DNA of 64,000 nucleotides from the NCBI GenBank assembly GCA_916700875.1, contig CAKAKS010000038.1, positions 9,589,719-9,653,718 on the forward strand, read 5' to 3'. Position 1 is the first letter of the stretch. The number at the start of each line of letters is the position of its first letter. This DNA comes from Sebastes aleutianus (lineage: Eukaryota; Chordata; Actinopteri; Perciformes; Sebastidae). The translations under genes and the position numbers were made by a program. Below the pieces are notes generated by a model. That model did not search any database. It saw only the letters and a program-made list of their open reading frames with translations, and was not told where the DNA came from. Shown piece after piece: positions 12,350-24,149 of this stretch.

Positions 12350-14010
12350 TACGTCACAGTTGTGGTAATACCGTCACCTCGTTTCGAGTCAGGATATACC
12401 CGGCCTACTTCCAAAGAACAGAAGCATAGGGTAGCTTTTGTTGTCATACAAAGAAAATGTAACGGCTACAAACACTTACACTTGAGTCTCTAGAGTGCAT
12501 TGAAAGCTAAGTGGACTAATGGTGGTTAGCATCATTTAAAGGAATTGTACTTCTTCTTTAACAGTGAATTACTGCCTGTGCCGCCGCAACTTAGTAAGCC
12601 TGGTAAGAAGCATTTCCACCTAATATTCAAATTATTTTTCATATCATAGCCTTCTAGAGATAAGATAAATCAAGCAGTGAGATCCACTCACAAGATTCAT
12701 CTGTCTTATGAGAATGAAAAGCAACAATTAAAGACCAAAATGGACCCAGAATGTAAGATCCAAGTTGTTGTGTTCAAGGATCTGTTAAGGCTAGAGTTGT
12801 GGGTTAAGGAATAAAAGTAAGGTCCTCACTAGTATATAAATAATACAATCTGATTTTGCTAAATTAATGTGTTTGGGTGTGTTCCTGTGTATGGGCCTTC
12901 ATCAGAAGAGCAGAGGCCTCATCATCTCTTTCTTTCCCATACGGTTCATGTTCAGCCATCGCTCATGCCCGTATTGCATGATTGCGCTGAAGGGCCAGTA
13001 TAATCAGCCATAATGCTTTACAGATGTTATGGCTGTTTTTAAAGCCAATACTGCAGCCCCAGGCAGCCATATATGAAAACCCATCTGTGCACGGATATCA
13101 GTGCGTGTGTGCGTGTCTGTACATGTAGCTGAAAACCAGGGCATGGTCGGGGTAAAACATTATGAATTAAGGTCACATCTACAGCTCAGGATGTGTGATT
13201 TATGTTCCTCTGCCTTGTCCTGTCATTGACTAATCACCTGAACAGAAAGTAACAGGTGCAAACGGATTTTCTGAAGAGCGATTTCACAGATAAGACGCTC
13301 CGAATTCGCCGTTAAACACGGCCAAGAAACGGCGCTAAGCCGTCGATGACATGGAAAATATGACAGTCCGCATGATGTGAACAAGAGACGACACCCCTTT
13401 AAATCCCTGCGAGATCTGCCAGCACCCTTCCTAATCCGCCTTCTAACATCTACCATTGTGTACAACATCTAATATCAACCACGAACCGCTGCTTAAATGA
13501 AGACTGGTGGCATACCGCAGCCAGGAATTTGCATGGACCGCCCGCTCTTGTGAAATAGGAAATGAAACATGCGGAGGCTTGGAGGCTCTGTGAGATTCTG
13601 GATATTCCTGTGGTCTGGCTCTCGGGATCCTGTGGCCCGGGCCTTTAATTCCTAATGGTGGTGAACGCCAAGCTCTGGTCACGACAGGAAATGCCTGCTA
13701 GGTGAAACATCCGCCCAAGACGCATTCATTCAGAAGTGTCAAACACACGCACTGTTTCCCCTATGAACCAGATCGGTGCACTGGTAAACAAAGTGCTTTG
13801 TCATGATGACCGTGTTCATTTGGTTAGAATCCAGTCAGCTGCAATAGTATTTAACAGGACTGGGTTTTTTTTACAACCTGGACCTGTTTCTGTGGAAACT
13901 AGTCATTTATTTGAATAAAACACAGCAAAGGCTGGAAAATACACCTGTTAGTAAAAAAAGTGTGATCTTCTTTGTTTCTGTGTTTCTTGTATATTTATTT
14001 TATTTTTTTA
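12350..14010. other. No gene or repeat recognised
   Basis: Short overlapping frames on both strands around 13220-13920 lack domain or splice support. Confidence 0.35.
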
Positions 14011-14024
14011 TTTTTTACACATTC

Positions 14025-14510
14025 TGTATCTGTTCAAAATGTACCTTAAAGGGAGATTTATCAAGTATTTAATACTCTGATCAGCATGGGAGTCTGCAAA
14101 TATGCTTGCTTTATGCAAATATATGTATATATTTATTATTGGAAATCAAATAGCAACACAAAACAATGACAAAAATTGTCCAGAAACACTGCTCAAATCA
14201 TAACATGGCAATCACATGCAGTTGTGGGCAAGTCATAGTCAAGTCAGCACCTGTCAGGCTTGAATATATATCATAAAGTGTGCATGTCTGATAAGGGGAG
14301 ACTCGTGGGTACCCATAGAACCCATTTTCATTCACATATCTTGAGGTCAGAGGTCAAGGGGACCCCTTTGAAGATGTCCACGCCAAAATTTAGTACAAGT
14401 TTGGAGCGTTATTTAGCCTCCTTGATGACAACCTAGTATGACGTGGTTGGTACCAATGGACTCCTTAGGTTTTTGTAGTTTCATGTGATTCACTCAAGCT
14501 TTAAAACTGT
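14025..14510 (+). mobile_element. hAT family A, truncated at both ends
   Basis: Collinear with 905-1460: GTTCAAAATGTACCTTAAAG, GGGGAGACTCGTGGGTACC, TCTTGAGGTCAGAGGTCAAG and TGACGTGGTTGGTACCAA. The inner terminal sub-repeats are missing on the left. The right side stops in AGCTTTAAAACTG, exactly where the next repeat begins. Confidence 0.8.
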
Positions 14511-14511
14511 C

Positions 14512-14709
14512 AGTGTTTGGTTTGTCTGTTCTGGGCTACTGTAGAAACATGGCGGCCAGCTCCACTCCATATGTAGATATAAACGGGTCATACTAAGGTA
14601 ACAAAAATTAATATTTTCAGGTGATTATACACAAAAGAAAAGATACTTATTAATATTATATTCCATTTCTGCCAATAGATCCCCCTAAATGCTACACACT
14701 GTTCCTTTA
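14512..14709 (-). repeat. Fish DNA-transposon fragment with GGAACAGTGTGTAGC end
   Basis: Read in reverse complement, it starts AAAGGAACAGTGTGTAGCAT, continues GGGGGATCTATTGGCAGAAA and runs to CAAACCAAACACTG. I recognise this as a very common fish interspersed repeat whose end is AAAGGAACAGTGTGTAG. Only one terminus is present. It abuts the truncated hAT copy without spacer. Confidence 0.6.
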
Positions 14710-14963
14710 ACTATGTATAAACTGAAGCTTTGTGGATACTAGCTTCAATTTACTGTAGCAGTGCCTTATAATGCAAAGATAATAACTGTTGTTCACTTTA
14801 TGCTCCAAATAATTTACAGAAAATAACTCAAAAAATGCATTAGCGTTGGCGGGGGTTTTAATGGTTTGATGCATTTGCCTAAATAAACAGAAATTTTCCA
14901 TTATACGGTAATTCCAGAAAATAAAAATGGAGGTGGATATATTGCAGCTACTTGATGGTGTTG

Positions 14964-14968
<5 letters not shown>

Positions 14969-15003
<35 letters not shown>

Positions 15004-15011
15004 TGTGTGTG
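14969..15011. repeat. (GT)n microsatellite
   Basis: About 16 GT units, one GA interruption, then four more units. The overlapping frames on both strands (V/C repeats on plus, T/H repeats on minus) are by-products of the array. Confidence 0.95.
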
Positions 15012-15019
15012 TAATTGTT

Positions 15020-15285
15020 GCTGTGGAGGCGGCGGGGACGGTCGCAGGAGAGGAATTGAAAGGGGCGGGGGGGTGTGAGCTAAGGACTGTCATAAGAAGT
15101 AAATGCACATTCGTCGTACCACAGAGACACACTCACGGCACTCAGTCACTCTGCCTCAGTGTGCACTGTTGAAGCAAATTAAGGAAGCCTTGGCAGCCTT
15201 TTAATGGTCTGTCACAGTCTAACAGGTTTAGAGCGCTTACAATGGACCCAGGCACTAAGCCCGACAGCTCGCGCTTAATTGTTCA
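15020..15285. other. Between two microsatellites, no gene recognised
   Basis: A GC-rich patch at 15023-15075 lies just downstream of the GT array. No coding or RNA signal is seen. Confidence 0.4.
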
Positions 15286-15290
15286 GAACC

Positions 15291-15336
15291 TGTGTGTGTG
15301 AGTGTGTGTGTGAGTGTGTGTGTGAGTGTGTGTGTA
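15291..15336. repeat. (TGTGTGTGAG)n compound microsatellite
   Basis: Four units of a 10-bp TGTGTGTGAG motif end in TGTGTGTGTA. This looks like a GT array homogenised around a periodic GA interruption. Confidence 0.9.
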
Positions 15337-15339
15337 CTG

Positions 15340-16620
15340 TGAGAGCCATTCTGTGCCTGTAACTAAAGTCATTGATTCTCATTATGAGGGCAGATAAGAT
15401 AGACACTTCCTGTCTGTCAGTCTGTCCGTCTGACTGGTTCAATAAAACGTGCTCCAGCTGATATGTTATGATGAATGTGGTGCCGATACGTGCGTTTCCA
15501 GCCGCTGTTATTTTAGAGAAAGTGATCCTAAACCCAAGGTATTCACGCACGGTTACATTCTCGTCGGATAGGAAAGTTAATTGTGTGGCTATTCGCACAA
15601 AAAAGGAATCATGGAATGTCTTTCAAATAAACCCGTCCTCAGACAGAGACAAAGCCATAAAGCCATAAGCAGATTGAGTTATTGACTCAAGCAGCCGGCG
15701 ATAAACAAAACATCAAGTGTCTCAATTTTCAAGTGGTGCCTGAAGAAATCAACAAAGCAAATAAAAAAACATTTGTTTTTCACTCTATAGCCCGCTCTCT
15801 ATCAGCGAGCAAAATGGCCCACAAAGGATGAGGAGGTGGCGGTGCCTAAAAATCCCCCTCCTAAATGCTTGGAGATTCTGAGCCGTGTGACCTAGAATAT
15901 GTTTGACAATTTTCTTTTAATTAGGCCTTGAAGACACGACTCATTCCAACTGCTGTCCCGAGAGCTAAATTAATTACTGAGACAAAGCCCATTCTAGCTC
16001 ATGGCAAAGATGAATCATTGCAGTATTTGGGGAATGAGCAATGTTCTTCATTCAAGGGCTGATGAAAGAGACTCAGACTCTAAAATGTTAGCTAATGTAC
16101 TCCATTACAAGGCTCCCTCCAGCCGCACCACACATGTACAGTGCACATCGGCATCTGCTGCCTCTGCTATCGGGAATTCACCTTTTCTTCTAATTTTCTA
16201 TTGGATGGAATATTTATTTGAAGAATGCATAAAAAAAAAAGACAAACTGGGGCTTTTATGATGGTTACACTACTGCACGTCTAAATCAGCCGTACCTCAC
16301 CCCCTTCTTCCCCACATAACTTTGCGTCTTCCCTCTCAGTGGTCTGACCATTCTGCTTTCCAGGGTGATCCACAGATAACAAGCCTCGACTCAACCGCCT
16401 CGTGCAGGCCATCAGCCAGCGGACGCGCCCTCAACGGCTGCCAGCAGGCAGGCCATTCATTCAGCTAAATGACTGTGTCATCTGTCAGCCAGTATAAATG
16501 GGTGTTTGTGAGTTATGGCTAATTAAGCTAATCACAACACCAAGGGTTGTGCCAGAACCCGGGCCCCCACAAAGAGAGACAGATGAAAAGGTGAGTTGGT
16601 CGCACCTACACCTGATGAAT
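15340..16620. other. No gene or repeat recognised
   Basis: Includes ATGGCTAATTAAGCTAATCA near 16515, a homeodomain-type AT core in sequence that otherwise looks unique. No function is claimed. Confidence 0.35.
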
Positions 16621-16756
16621 ATGAGAGGATTGGGAAATATATTTAACCCATTTGTGCCCGCAACTGAACTTCTTTGATTTCCTCTGGGCTTGCCTAAAGC
16701 ACAAATGTGAAGACCTTTTCAAAATCGGTCAAACTGTTTGGCTGAAAAGTGAGTTT

Positions 16757-16880
16757 TTCTTATCATACTATATCTAGTATTTTGGCACATGGGAATACTG
16801 TTTTTGAAATAGACTCCATTATATTTTAGGAAAAAGCAGTAGTTCCATGTGCCCAAATACTAGATATAGTATCATAAGAA
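16757..16880. repeat. Large inverted repeat (44-bp arms, 36-bp loop)
   Basis: The left arm at 16757-16800 contains ACTATATCTAGTATTTTGGC. The right arm at 16837-16880 reads GCCCAAATACTAGATATAGT, which is its reverse complement with only a few mismatches and one indel. A third, diverged half-arm lies at 17577-17613 (CATACTAAATATAGTATTTG). It could be a small foldback transposon or the terminal hairpin of a larger repeat that also spans the element at 17028. Confidence 0.85.
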
Positions 16881-17027
16881 GATGGCTGTACTGTTCATAT
16901 GGAAAACATTTAATAAACACAATGTTAGCGTTTTTCCTCATTTTTCAAAATCATGACTTTGACTGTTACTAAATATTAGATTTTTTCATGTGATCTATAA
17001 AGGTCAGAGTTGTACTGTTATATATAT

Positions 17028-17530
17028 GAAGGACGGAACCTGCAGAAAATAAATCAATCAATAAATAAATGACTTTATAAATAAATAAATAAATATGCCA
17101 TTAAATGTAGCAAAAATAATATTAAAAATAAATGTTAATTAATTGATTAATTGTGACATAAATTGATATTTCAGTTTTAATTTGCTTTATTTATTTATCT
17201 TTGCATTCATTCCCAAATATATTTACTCTTCTGTTTAAGTTTCTTTTATTTATTCATGATTTATTTATTTTTATTATTATTTATTTTTGCATTTATTTAT
17301 TCATGCATTTGTTTATTTATTTTTGCATTTACTTTTTATTTATTTTAAACATATGTATTTATTCATGTATTTATGCATTTATTTATTTATGCACGATTTT
17401 CCCATTGCATTTCAACCCTTATTTATTTTCCCCAAAATTATTTATTTCTGTATTCTTTTCTTTATACTTACTTATCGAGTCATTTATTTAGTTATTGATT
17501 TAGTTTTGATTTTGGCAGGTTCCGTTCTTC
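17028..17530. mobile_element. Foldback-type MITE with ATTT-rich arms
   Basis: It starts GAAGGACGGAACCTGC and ends GCAGGTTCCGTTCTTC, perfect inverted termini except for one base. AATAAATAAATA words dominate the left arm, and TTTATTTATTTT words dominate the longer right arm. The interior can therefore fold on itself over much of its length. The 96-aa and 83-aa F/I/Y-rich frames at 17201-17538 are low-complexity translation of the TTTA array, not genes. Confidence 0.75.
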
Positions 17531-17619
17531 ATGGTTAAATACTTGCCCAAATTATGTCCATAACAAATCATAATCCCTTATCATACTAAATATAGTATTT
17601 GGTCACATATGGGTCAATA

Positions 17620-18500
17620 ATGGGACCATTTTTTGATTGTATCTGACAAGAATATGTATGTTATAGATAAATCCTAGTTTTGATTGCTTGCATTACACAG
17701 AGCAGTACTGTGGAATCAGGGATTTGATAATAATACGTTCTGTCTTGTTTGTTACTTCTATCTATTCATCCCTCTCTGATTATCACTTATTTTCTCACAC
17801 TCTTGCAATGTCCCATTCTGTCTCTTCTCTGAGTTTTCCGACCTTGTGAATCAGAAGATGTGCAACGAATCCCTACTAGCAGGTTTGTATTGACTGAATG
17901 ATTGGCCAGTGTGTGCTCGGCAAGTCTAATGAGGTAAAAACCTGAGTTTGCTCGGGCGACACCTCCAGATTAAATTGAAGGGTTCGCGGGGATGTCCATG
18001 TCCTCAGATAAAGGAGTGATAACCCACTCAAATGTTTTCATTAGGGGGAAAAATGTGTCTCGTTATCTATGCCTGATAAGATGAGAATCCCCCATATGGA
18101 AGGATAACATATGGAAACAGTCGGACGGCAAACAGTTCTTTGCACCAATTCCCCAGCAGTGGAGTATTTGTAATCCTAAAGGAGAGAAAAGCTAGTATTG
18201 TCCTCTGCAGCACGTGTGTAGGTGTGTGTGTGTCTATCTGTATGTTATGAAGAGAGATGAACTCTGCAGCAGCACATAGACGCAATGCGGGCTGGCCCTT
18301 GAGTTCACTATTCATCCCCAGTTTTTCCTCATATATCTTGTCACAACAAGAAGACCAAAGTACTTCAGCTCTTGCACTCTCTGACACACACACACTCACA
18401 TCTGCATGAGCTCTGACTAACTTGGTTATAAGCAAACTACATGGACGCTGGTAATGCAGTTCCTCCCATTTGTATCTAACTATAAAACAAGGAATCTCTG
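17620..18500. other. No gene recognised
   Basis: The minus-strand 151-codon frame at 18067-18522 has no recognisable domain. It overlaps a short GTGTGTGTGTC run and the start of the next repeat. Confidence 0.35.
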
Positions 18501-18800
18501 TCTGTCTGTGTGTCCTTCGCATATCTCAAGAACCGTTCATCCCATCTATTTCACACTCGGAGGGGACCCAAGGGAGTGATGTGTCAAATTTAGTGCAATT
18601 TTCAGTATGAATAAACTTTGAATAAACAAGCGAGCAGCGCTCTTTGCAGCAGCGGGGGTGGGGCTTAACAGGGCTGCGGACTGAGTTGAGCATGTCGTCG
18701 CGGCTCATTGACTGCAGTTCAGTTTTGCTGCTGGATGCTGGATATACTAAAGTTGCAACCAAACTCTTCTTCACTTCCCTGGAGTCAACAAGCGATGAGT
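18500..18800 (+). repeat. Fish interspersed repeat upstream of a tandem array
   Basis: TGTGTCCTTCGCATATCTC, AGAACCGTTCATCCCATCTA and GGACCCAAGGGAGTGATGTG are words I associate with a common fish repeat. The segment runs directly into the tandem units at 18808. Class unknown. Confidence 0.5.
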
Positions 18801-18807
18801 GATTCTT

Positions 18808-19042
18808 GACAACGCTGCAAGAAGCACCTCCGGTGGCCGTTACGAACGGCCACGTGCTCTACTGAACAGGCACCGCCTCCGACAATGCTGCAAGCAGCAA
18901 TACCGGGAGACAATCAACCAGTTCCGAACGAGAACACGTTCCTCCGAACGGGAACACCCCTGACAGCGCTGCAAGCAGCAATTCCAGGAGCCAATCAGCC
19001 ACTACCGAATGGTAACATGCTCCTCAACGGCCACGTCCTGAA
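18808..19042 (+). repeat. Tandem repeat of 73-81-bp units, three copies
   Basis: The start motif GACAAYGCTGCAAGCAGCA recurs at 18808, 18881 and 18962 (GACAGCGCTGCAAGCAGCAA in the third). Each unit also holds a GAACGGSCACGTSCT- or CCGAACGGGAACAC-like word. Units two and three stay open in one frame and encode LQAAIPGDNQPVPNENTF and LQAAIPGANQPLPNGNML. The frame has a start at 18885 and a stop near 19070. The likeness of the peptides follows from the DNA repeat, so coding function is doubtful. Confidence 0.65.
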
Positions 19043-19079
19043 CAAGCACTGCACCAGTACAGTTAAGTAGTCCAATATG

Positions 19080-20260
19080 GCTATTAAGCCAAGACAAATG
19101 CAAGACCATGATTCACAAGCACGCCCAACATGTAAAATAATAAATCACAAACATGAGTAATGTCTGGACTGTGGAGACCAAGATGATTGAAGCAATCTTG
19201 GGAATTGGAGATAATCTGTTGAATGAGGAAGCATACCATCAGAAATGAAACAGCTAAGAGGTCAGAGAGAAAAATGCATCTATATAAGCAACTAAAGTTG
19301 ACTGAGAACACACGCGCTTTTTCAGCAATGTCTCACTGCTTTTTGCAGTCACACACATGGGAGAGTCACAAAAGGTAAGAGGCTCGTCTAAGAACATTTC
19401 TCAAAAGCTAGAAGCTGCGTATCAAATATCTCAAGAGCAGCCCTCCACGAGCAGGAAGTGGAAACTCAATTTCCAATGGCAACACTTTACCTGACATTGT
19501 ATGTTCACTCCATTATTGCCGTCGCCCATAAATGGGCTCTGTCACACCAATTAGTGGAAAGTACCTACACGGAATGTTTCCTTTTCTTTGCCATTGTGCT
19601 TGAGATCAATTCTCCATAGACCAGAAAATCTATAATGTGCGGCTTAGTCACAGTCCAGGCAATAGGAGTCTTTGCAGCCCATGTGGCTTTAAGTAAAGAA
19701 TCCAATAACACCAAGTGCAATCATTAGTTTGTCAGGTTTTATTACAGTAAAGTACCTGAAGGCTGGTCCACTCACCGCAGCTGTTATCTAACCTGTTTAG
19801 CTGTTAATAGTAATAGTGATTTGAGGTGAGACGCTTGGCACCCTGTAGTCACCACAGGACAGTCTCCGCATCTTCCTGTCTCCTCTCTCAGCCTGTCTGG
19901 CTTCCCTTCCCTCCTCTATTTGTGTGTCTCTCATGTTTTTGCTGTCTAAATCTCTGTCTCAAACCGACATTCTTTCACTCTTTCAGTAAAAAAATCAAAT
20001 AAGCCAAAGAACAGATTATTGAAAACAATAAACAAAAAACTAAAAAATCATAATAACAATCAGAAGAAGATAAATACATCCTGTGAGGCACAGCAGTGCT
20101 TTGAGCTAAATGCTAATGACAGCATGCAACGACTTACAATGTGTGACAGCTGCGACACAAGATTGGCCAAAAATTCATCACTGACTTTAAGGATTTTGAC
20201 TTTTTCAATGTATAATCAAAACCAAGTGTTTAAGTACCACAGTCAATGTCCTGTGCTTTG
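19080..20260. other. No gene or repeat recognised
   Basis: Contains a few A-rich patches at 19985-20070. No coding or RNA feature was identified. Confidence 0.35.
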
Positions 20261-20262
20261 CT

Positions 20263-20770
20263 TAACTTGCACGGCAGCTCGCGATGTCACGAGATCACGT
20301 GAGAACCGCGGGATCACATATCACACGAAAATCCATCTTGTCAGGCTTCAAGTACTGCGTCTGTCTCTGGCAAGCCAGTGCACGGACCAATCAGCATCCT
20401 GTGAGGAGCTACTGGCAGCTACGGGCGCTGCTTAGGTGTGTACGGAGAGGCATCTGTGCATTCTAAACAACAACGGCAGCTTCTAAAGAGGTTAGATGCT
20501 GCAATAGCATCAGTTATATCAGAACTAGAGAGTATTTCTTTGAAAGAAGAGCAAAGAACGACACTGAAAGCGATGTTTTCGCTCTTCTCCTGACTGGCTT
20601 CGGCAAGGCTTTGACTGACAGATGGTTCAGCCAATCACCTGCCAAGTATTTCCTGAAAGTGCCTGCCCTTTTCCAAACAGTTTCCAACGACGGCTTCTCA
20701 GATGGTTCTGTGTAACAAACCATCTGGCGGGTCAGGTTAGTGCTTCGCACCGCCAACCATCCACCTCGAC
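20263..20770 (+). pseudogene. Transposon relic with decayed SF2/RecQ-like helicase N-terminus
   Basis: From 20474 one frame reads RLDAAIASVISELESISLKE and then EQRTTLKAM. Shifting frame at 20572 gives DVFALLLTGFGKAL, then TDRWFS. The SLKEEQ..LKA...DVFALLLTGFGK order resembles the Q-motif and Walker A (GxGK) region of RecQ-type SF2 helicases. A few residues are missing between the two halves, and a frameshift separates them. No DEAH box follows. The flanking sequence, from GCACGGCAGCTCGCGATGTC through to GTTTCCAACGACGGCTTCTC, recurs in inverted orientation at 38772-39275, where the helicase piece is deleted. I infer a non-autonomous derivative of a larger DNA transposon that once carried a helicase. 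The family name is not known to me. The shorter frames here are shadows. Confidence 0.55.
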
Positions 20771-20779
20771 TACCTCCCT

Positions 20780-21990
20780 GTGACTTCTGTGCAGTGTGAG
20801 GATGTCACACTTCCTGGACTGGAAAACAGCTCTGCCACTGAATATAATCCAGGCAGCAATTATGTTTCCACAAAAATGCATTTGGCAACGGAAAAATTCG
20901 TAGTATATAAAAGTATTGTAGGAGTTAGCATTGCATATTCACTGGAAACAACATAATCTCTCGCTTTGACTCTCTTTCTAGTCACAGCTCCTGACTTCTA
21001 CATGACTTTCTCCGCTGCTGTTTTGTCATACCACCTTCCCCCCCTGAGGGATCTTCATCCCACCATATTAAGAGTGGAAATGTATCCGCTTCCATTATAA
21101 TTACAAACCCACTGGAGGCAAAGCTTCTTGATCTCGGCTGGATCCTCGCTTGCTTTTCTTTCTTCCTTTATTTACTCACCTCCCTCAGCCGAGAGGACAG
21201 ACACATGCTGAGCTATCAGTTCTGTTTTTCTTCCCTTTCTGTCGGGCATTCTTTGCATCTAATATGCCTGAAATTACAATAGCATTTTAGGGAGGCAATA
21301 AAAACAATGACATCGAGGGTGAGGGTGTTTGAGAGAAAGAGAAAGAGGCGAGTCTGCATTAGATTGTGAATTGTGGGGGATTGCTGCTCCATATACAGTA
21401 TGTGTTGCATATGAGGAGCTATAAAAATGCAAGAGGCAGACTCAAAAGCTGGAGCCATGCCTGTGTTTACTGTTAGTGTCTGGATTAGCCATCTCCAGGC
21501 GCTGGGAATCCTCCTCGAGGCTAAAATGTGGACTCGTAACAGCCCGGGACGAAGGCTTGATAGTGGGGGAGAAATTGCTTTCTGCAGGGACGAAATGAAA
21601 ACTGCTGAAAAGAAAACAAGCATCCCCGCTGTCCCATGAAAACAGGTCAGTTAAAGCCAGCGGCGTCCACTACGGCTTGAGGGTGGAGGGTCAAGATGAG
21701 GGCGAGCGTTTGATGACCCCGTAGTGATCTGTAACTAAGACCGGATAAACGGGTACTGTGTGGGAAGTGTGGCCTACCAACAGCCCACAGGACAACAAAG
21801 TGAAGATAGAAAATAAAAGACACAAGAGAGAGGTGTGTCTGTTGTGAATTTGCGAGTTTGTCTGTTTCAAATCCATTCCAGGATTATTTTTACATTATCA
21901 AACTCTTGTCAGCTGGCTTTGTGACACACCGGATTAGTATTTCCTGGAATGTCTCACACAAAAGTAAACTGCCGTAATCAAAACGGTGCA
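20780..21990. other. No gene recognised
   Basis: Frames of 70 and 135 codons at 21216-21639 lie on opposite strands over the same bases, without domains. No repeat was recognised. Confidence 0.35.
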
Positions 21991-21997
21991 TGGAATA

Positions 21998-22560
21998 TTA
22001 GGGATGTCGCAATGGGGAGATTTTCCCACCGGTTAATAAAGTCAACACCGGTGTTACCGATTACACCGGATATTTTTCAAGAAAAGATGATGCTCAATAT
22101 ATGCAGAGTGCTGACTTTGATCTTTAACGTTGGATGGCTGTGTGTCTGGCCTCTCTGGTCGGGCCTTTGAGCCAGTTGTGACCGTTCCGTCCGATTGCCT
22201 CATTAACTGTAGAGTTGGGTTGATTCCCGGTTTTACCGGTCTGGTCCGGTGTACGATCTTACACCAGTTTGATTTTATACCAACCGGCTGAACCGGCATT
22301 TGTCATTATGACACGTTCTGGTAACTTAAAAAGCAGCTAAAATCAGCAACAGGTTCCGGAGGCATCATGGCGCTAAATCCAGCTTGTATTGCATTAGTAA
22401 TAAGCAATATGACAACACAATATTATGTTTGCTTATAGACGGACTAACGGAGCCACGAGTATCTGACAGGCCATGCGCATCTGCCAAGCTGAGGCCGATG
22501 ACTTTGACATAACACTAGCAACATGATGGAGATCAAATTTTAGTAGTAGCTCATGTGTTT
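21998..22560. mobile_element. hAT-like element rich in ACCGGT words, partial
   Basis: Begins TAGGGATGTCGCAATGGGG, followed by CCCACCGGTTAATAAAGTC, CACCGGTGTTACCGATTACA and, near 22230, CCCGGTTTTACCGGTCTGG. The repeated half-palindromic ACCGG words and the TAGGGATGTC terminus fit a hAT MITE. A matching right terminus was not found, so the end coordinate is approximate. Confidence 0.5.
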
Positions 22561-22569
22561 TTTGGGGTG

Positions 22570-24120
22570 ACGAGACAAAACCACTTGCTTGCCACCTGCC
22601 GATTAAAGAGAAGTGGCTAGCGACTGGCCCAGGCTCACTTAAGGTGGGCTGTTAAGGTGGAACAGCTAAATCCTCCGCCAACTCTCTCTCATCCCGTGTG
22701 TGAAATCAGGGTCCTGCTACTCTGTGCTGAGAGTCCGTACGGAGCAGACACTTTCACTTTCAGTTTATAGCGTCCGTCATCTGATTATGTATTGATAATA
22801 CGGTGCTGATTCGCCAAAATTAACTAAATGGGTTTTATTTCTGTTATAAAAAGCATAACAACAATTGGAGCGATGGGCAAGTAATATAATCGGTGTGTGT
22901 GCCTGAACACCGTGTAACACCTGTAACATTGACTACTGCAGCAAGCCTTTTGAATATACAGTGCATTGCAGTGAAAAGAGTATGCCATGTGAGTGTAGCA
23001 TAATAAACCAAATTTCTGAGGACACTTTTCAGTCAATATTGAGGTTATAAATACTAAGGTTGAATACTCAGCCTTATTGAACACAGATACTGTACAGTAT
23101 GTCTGGTGAGACTACTGCTGAGTATTTTTAGTCAATGGATAAATTGTTTTGCAATGCACAAAAATAGTCAGAGGAGGACAAAAGGTGGCTTCAGCTTTTA
23201 GAAAAACCAGCCCAGTTGGGTCTAAAAATTCAGACACTCCGCGGTCCCGTGTGCGGATGTTGACGGCGATGACTGCGCTCCCCGGGGGTGTGGCAGTGAA
23301 GAAGAAAGGACCACGATGTTTTCCCAAAAACATGTGTGACGGAGCCCCGCCGCAACTGGGACCACAGCCACAGCGTTTATGTCTGTCTTGTGGAATGTCC
23401 TCTGCTGTTGCTTCCTGTTTGTGCACAACACCGGTTTAAAAACACCCCTGCTCCTCTTTGCCGTAGGTGGTGCTGGCAGAAGCGATGACAGTCGTGAATG
23501 GTGGAGTTCGCTAGTGACACAAAACAGCTCGAGCACTCAAAAGATAATTTCCTTCCTGCTTGCTAAAAAGAGCCGAGGCCTGAATGAAGGCGTACCTTGA
23601 TATCACAGGAATAGCATAAAAGGAATGCTGTGTGCGACCAGGAGCCAACGTACAGTGATGATTATCACATCTAAATCCAATTTCTTCATTCTTTGCATGC
23701 AAGCGCTTCAGGGGAGTCTCAACATGTTGGCAAATAGGCGCCTGGGAATTTAAGCGGTGCGTATGTAAGATGAGAGAATATCAGAGTGTCGTAATGGAAA
23801 TATAAGAGAGTGAGATAAAGATTTGGCGTGAAGCCTTGTAAATGCATTTATTAGAGGAAGAAATACAGAGGAATAAAAAGCTGCCAAATCTTTGTTTCCA
23901 GCTCTGTGACTGTGACAGCAACGCGGCGATAATAAAATTCCTCAATTTGGCTCGAGCCTGAGTTCCAGTCACACCCCGAACGTTGCATTAGAGAACCAGA
24001 TCGCACCAATAAAGTCAAATCAAACGGATTGCAGAACAGCAATTAATTCCAAGGATAATGACAAGGGAAGCCGTCCAAAAGTGTCTCTACCTCAATTAGT
24101 CTCTCATTGCACTGTCGATG
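22570..24120. other. No gene recognised
   Basis: Frames of about 100 codons at 23112-23536 lie on both strands of one GC-richer patch. None shows a domain or a convincing splice context. Confidence 0.35.
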
Positions 24121-24149
24121 CAGAGGATGGATGATAGAAAAACAAATTA

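Noticed and set aside
14707..15172. Frames with CVCVCV and THTHTH runs
   Set aside because: Produced by the GT microsatellite.
17201..17538. Phe/Ile/Tyr-rich frames resembling membrane proteins
   Set aside because: They are translation of a TTTA-type low-complexity array inside a MITE.
18808..19042. CRISPR-like array
   Set aside because: Units are 73-81 bp and diverged, with no constant-length repeats and spacers, and the context is a vertebrate genome.
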